DNA of 64,000 bases from Kuafuiihalomonas sp039024635. GTDB lineage: Bacteria > Myxococcota > Kuafuiibacteriia > Kuafuiibacteriales > Kuafuiibacteriaceae. The stretch covers positions 132,210 to 196,209 of the forward strand of contig JBCCQA010000006.1 of assembly GCA_039024635.1 (NCBI GenBank), read 5' to 3'. Positions 61,481 through 64,000 of this stretch are shown here, piece after piece (position 1 is the stretch's first letter; each line of letters starts with the position of its first letter). A program made the translations under genes and the position numbers. The notes below the pieces were generated by a model, which worked only from the letters and a program-made list of their open reading frames with translations, was not told the DNA's origin and searched no databases.

Positions 61481-61735
61481 GTGATCGGCAGAAGGCGAGC
61501 TTCGGCGGCTTGGACCCTGGTCTTCGTTGTCGCCTGGACGGAAGGCGAAGAGCCGCTGCCCACTGGCTCGGACGCCCTGCCGAGCCCGGATATCGAGCAG
61601 CCGCTCGAAGCCGACCCGGACGCGACCGTCCTCGACGGGCCGGACGCTCCGGTCGGCGCAGGTGCATACCGAGACCTAGTGCGCGACACGGCCATAGATC
61701 GGTCCGAGACCCTAGAGGCCCCGGGCTCATCCTAA
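61481..61735 (+). CDS. Possible small exported acidic protein
   Basis: GTG 61481-61483 is preceded by AGGAG at a good distance. The 84-residue product starts with a basic-hydrophobic segment (VIGRRRASAAWTLVFVVAW) that could be a signal, and the rest is acidic and proline-rich (PLPTGSDALPSPDIEQPLEA). No homology is recognised. It could be a small exported protein or a chance frame. Confidence 0.4.
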   Translation: MIGRRRASAAWTLVFVVAWTEGEEPLPTGSDALPSPDIEQPLEADPDATVLDGPDAPVGAGAYRDLVRDTAIDRSETLEAPGSS

Positions 61736-62220
61736 CGGGCGGAGAACCGTGCTGGCGGATGACCAAGTCTGGACCTAGAACGGGACGGCCTGGGCCAGAC
61801 TTCGACCGATGTCCCCGCAGCGGACCCGCGCCCCACTCGGCGCCCGCTTCCGACAGACGGCGCTGAAACCGAACGGCGAGAGTGTACTGTTTCTACGCAA
61901 CGTCCCCGAGAGCTCGTGACGGTGGGAAGGCAAGGACCTCCCCCGGCGCAGACCAGTGACCAGTCTAACCGAGACGGATTGGTTCTTCGTTTGATTGGAA
62001 TGCAATCCTGTCGCGGAGGATGCTCTGCTCTTGAGGCTTCGGACAACCCCAAGGGTCGGGGAGTTGTTCCGGCCGGAAGAAGAAGCCCGGAGCCTCTCGT
62101 GCAGAAACCAAGATCTCTTTCTGCAGTGCCGACCGATCCAGGACAGTCGCAGCCATCTCAATGAGCTCCAAGTCGACTGCTCAGCAATCCGCCTCCGCTA
62201 CGACACCCGCTCTTTTTGAC
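61736..62220. other. No intact gene seen
   Basis: This 485-bp gap holds only short frames. The one at 61965-62171 on the minus strand begins MELIEMAATVLDRSALQKEI, natural-looking for about 30 residues, and then degenerates, so it might be the start of a broken gene. Nothing else is recognised. Confidence 0.35.
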
Positions 62221-63402
62221 TCACCTTGTCGCGAAGTATCGCGTCGACAGGTGGGCTTGGACAGCGGGGTCCGGGCTGAGGGCGATGGCCTTTTCGGCGG
62301 CGGGGCGGGGGTCTTGGCCTAGGGCCTCAGCGAGGTGGGCGCGGAGGGCCCAGCCAGGCTGGGTGTCGGTGACCTCGGAAGGCTCGGCGTTCAGCGCCTG
62401 AAGGGCCGTACTCGGAGAGCGGGACTCGGCGAGGCTCGCGATCCAGCCGAGGCGGGCGCCGGCGCTGTCGTTGTGGGCGAGCAGGCGCTCGTAGAGATCG
62501 GTGATGGCGTCCCAGTCGGTTCGACCGCTCAGGGCCCGTTGGGCGTGCGCCGACTGGATGGCGGCTTCGAGCTGGAAGCGGCCGGGCCTTCGGTGGCGGG
62601 CGGCGGCCATCAAGACCGACTCGGCCTCGACGATCCGGTCTCGCCGCCAGCGTCCGGTGTCCTGTTCATCAAGCGGTACGTAGCGCCCGCCGAGCCGACG
62701 AGCGTCCCGGCGGGCGTCGACGTGGAGCATGAGGGCCAGCAGACCACCGGTCTCAGGATCTTCGCCGCTGGCCCGATGGGCCAGGCGCCCGAGGACGAGC
62801 GCGTCTTGGGTCGCGTCGCGAAGCCCGGCCTCGCTCGCGATCCCAAAGGCGCCGTAGATGGCTTCACACACCACCGCCAAGCGGGCTCGGTCGAGCTCCG
62901 GCTCAAAGGGGATCTTGGCCTCCTTGATCTTGCGCTTTGCTCGACTCAGCCGCTGCCCCATCGTGGCTGCGGCCACGCCAAAGGCGCGACCGATTTGCTC
63001 GGCGTTCAGGCCGAGAATGGTCTGCATCATGAGCGGAGCCCGAATACCTGGGTCGATGGCCTCGTGGGCGCACAGTCCCATGAGCCCGAGTCGATGATCT
63101 TCGGACGGTGCCTCTTCCCGGTCGACCATCATCAGCTCCAGGGTCGCCTCGGCCTGATCCCGAACCAGCCGCCGACGATGCGCGTCGATGCCCCGCCGCC
63201 GAGCGGCTTGAAAGAGCCAGGCCTCGGGCCGATCCGGGACCCCATCCCGAGGCCAGCTCTGGAGGGCCGACTCGAAGGCATCGGCCAAGGCATCCTCGGC
63301 TCCAGCCAGGTCGCCGGTGCGGCGGGCAAGCCAAGCCACTAGGCGCCCATAGGCATCTCTCGCGGCCTCAGCCGCCGCCGCCTGCGGGTCGGGCGTCCTC
63401 AC
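62221..63402 (-). CDS. ECF-type RNA polymerase sigma factor, ECF42-like (sigma domain plus TPR-type C-terminus)
   Basis: A 393-residue sigma factor. Residues ~10-80 form region 2 (RRTGDLAGAEDALADAFESA, WPRDGVPDRPEAWLFQAARR), residues ~110-160 region 4 (LNAEQIGRAFGVAAATMGQR, LSRAKRKIKEA). A ~200-residue C-terminal extension (LHVDARRDARRLGGRYVPLD, AIQSAHAQRALSGRTDWDAI) is the ECF42 hallmark that controls activity. GTG 63400-63402 overlaps the stop of the DGPF gene (GTGA). ECF42 sigma factors are characteristically encoded beside DGPF-domain proteins and have no anti-sigma factor; the signal is unknown. Confidence 0.92.
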   Translation of the reverse strand: MRTPDPQAAAAEAARDAYGRLVAWLARRTGDLAGAEDALADAFESALQSWPRDGVPDRPEAWLFQAARRRGIDAHRRRLVRDQAEATLELMMVDREEAPSEDHRLGLMGLCAHEAIDPGIRAPLMMQTILGLNAEQIGRAFGVAAATMGQRLSRAKRKIKEAKIPFEPELDRARLAVVCEAIYGAFGIASEAGLRDATQDALVLGRLAHRASGEDPETGGLLALMLHVDARRDARRLGGRYVPLDEQDTGRWRRDRIVEAESVLMAAARHRRPGRFQLEAAIQSAHAQRALSGRTDWDAITDLYERLLAHNDSAGARLGWIASLAESRSPSTALQALNAEPSEVTDTQPGWALRAHLAEALGQDPRPAAEKAIALSPDPAVQAHLSTRYFATR

Positions 63403-63746
63403 CCAATGGGAAGGACGGGTCGCACCTCGACTGAGCCCGTCTTGGCCGAAGGACACTCATTGGCCAGCCGAATGGCCTCGTCGAGATCTGCCGCCTCGAT
63501 GAGGAAGAAGCCTCCCAGCCGCTCCTTGGTATCGGCGAAGGGCCCGTCCTGGACCTTTCGCTCTCCATCGCGGAGGCGAATCGTGGTCGCAGTTTCGACC
63601 CCCTGAAGCGCCGCCCCGCCAGACACCCGGTCACCCAGAAATTGGCTGTAGGCGCCCCAGGTCTTCCAGTACTCGTCCTTTCGGGCCGGGTCGTTCCGGG
63701 CCTCGAACTGGTCATCGATCTCGTACACGATCACTGCGTATTTCAT
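63399..63746 (-). CDS. YCII-related DGPF-domain protein
   Basis: A 115-residue dimeric alpha-beta-barrel protein. The family signature DGPFADTKERLGGFFLIEA is intact, preceded by TTIRLRDGERKVQ. Such small proteins are the constant neighbours of ECF42 sigma factors and are thought to be targets or co-regulators. ATG 63744-63746 with GGAG nine bases upstream. Probably cotranscribed with the sigma-factor gene. Confidence 0.93.
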   Translation of the reverse strand: MKYAVIVYEIDDQFEARNDPARKDEYWKTWGAYSQFLGDRVSGGAALQGVETATTIRLRDGERKVQDGPFADTKERLGGFFLIEAADLDEAIRLANECPSAKTGSVEVRPVLPIG

Positions 63747-63792
63747 CTGTTCATCTCTCCTTCATTGGAGCCCCTTGGGCCCTCGATGCAAA

Positions 63793-63819
63793 GACGGGTC
63801 AGGAGGGTCGATTTCGACG
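63793..63819 (-). promoter_or_regulatory. Candidate ECF42-type promoter upstream of the DGPF-sigma operon
   Basis: On the minus strand CGTCGA (63814-63819) is followed after 17 bases by CGTC (63793-63796), about 47 bases before the DGPF start codon. From memory, ECF42 promoters read TGTCGA at -35 and CGTC at -10, so the operon may be driven by its own sigma factor. The spacing fits; the match is from my recollection of the motif. Confidence 0.45.
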
Positions 63820-63906
63820 ATCCCCATCTTTTTTTCGAACTTCTCGCCCAAATAGGCGCCTCGAGGCGCTCGGAATGAAAGAAGTCGGCCCGCGCTCGTT
63901 CGTCTG

Positions 63907-64000
63907 ATGTCCGCTCGGCGGCGGGAGCAAGGCGAGTTGTCCCCGGAGGGTTTACTCGCAGCTGCAGCCTGCCTAGGCCGAGGACCAGGATCGAGATGGA
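63907..64000 (+). CDS. Possible partial ORF running off the window edge
   Basis: ATG 63907 opens a frame MSARRREQGELSPEGLLAAA with no stop before the end of the window. The composition is plausible but too short to judge, and no family is recognised. Confidence 0.2.
   Translation, partial: MSARRREQGELSPEGLLAAAACLGRGPGSRW

Overview
The window is about 64% G+C DNA from a bacterium, most likely a member of the Myxococcota (formerly Deltaproteobacteria). I infer this from gene content, not from any database search: a Ser/Thr kinase fused to a formylglycine-generating-enzyme-like domain, a cysteine-rich CxDGxxNGxETDVDCGG repeat lipoprotein, a cNMP-binding/DUF4388 fusion, Tat and lipoprotein exports, and many small two- to four-gene operons on both strands. 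No rRNA, tRNA, CRISPR array, prophage or complete insertion sequence was seen. Most of the window is ordinary chromosome.

Layout. 1-2.7 kb: a cut-off histone-deacetylase-family gene overlapping a KefB/C-type antiporter. 2.7-7.2 kb: a minus-strand operon gloB-uvrA-secreted protein, followed by a decayed beta-propeller gene. 7.8-16 kb: exported proteins (two lipoproteins, one royal-jelly/SMP-30-like protein), a methyltransferase plus monooxygenase/flavin-oxidase fusion pair, an M17 aminopeptidase and a membrane protein. 16-18.8 kb: a MarR regulator divergent from an acyl-CoA dehydrogenase/phosphotransferase pair, with twin palindromic operators between them. 19-22.4 kb: a PIN-domain relic, thrS and a decayed FG-GAP/thrombospondin-3 gene. 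22.4-30.7 kb: a HEAT-repeat zinc-ribbon protein, a GST, glnA and glnB separated by GC-rich tandem repeats, a phosphohexomutase and a sugar epimerase. 30.7-36 kb: a cytochrome c/HtrA pair, relics, and the kinase-FGE fusion. 36-44.6 kb: a coiled-coil protein, plsY, a Yip1-like protein, dinB, then the overlapping run fbp-mutH-cNMP/DUF4388 protein-PLP deaminase, a DHH-like protein and a DUF1523 protein. 44.6-49.1 kb: cysE-cysK, a methyltransferase, an HhH protein and a soluble chemoreceptor-like protein. 49.3-54.3 kb: a two-subunit molybdenum hydroxylase, an FGE-like protein, an SDR and arfB. 54.3-64 kb: the repeat lipoprotein, a CcmH-like protein, a cheX-cheY-receptor-like operon, a glycosyltransferase and an ECF42-type sigma factor with its DGPF partner.

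How the parts fit. Four DNA metabolism genes (uvrA, dinB, mutH and, more loosely, the DHH protein) are present but scattered. Nitrogen control is represented by glnB and glnA, both keeping their regulatory tyrosines. Cysteine synthesis is a clean cysE-cysK pair. The chemosensory genes at 57.3-59.1 kb form a compact module of receptor-like, CheY and CheX-like proteins whose ends carry a shared acidic-hydrophobic-LF tail.

The features most worth attention are a roughly 180-bp intergenic element present twice (49134-49314 and 59261-59436) with matching ends and conserved hairpins; the shared LF tails of the chemosensory proteins; mutH outside its usual phylogenetic home; the twin MarR operators; a promoter-like match upstream of the ECF42 operon; and several gene relics joined across reading frames. 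I found nothing that I can firmly call a new defence or biosynthetic system.
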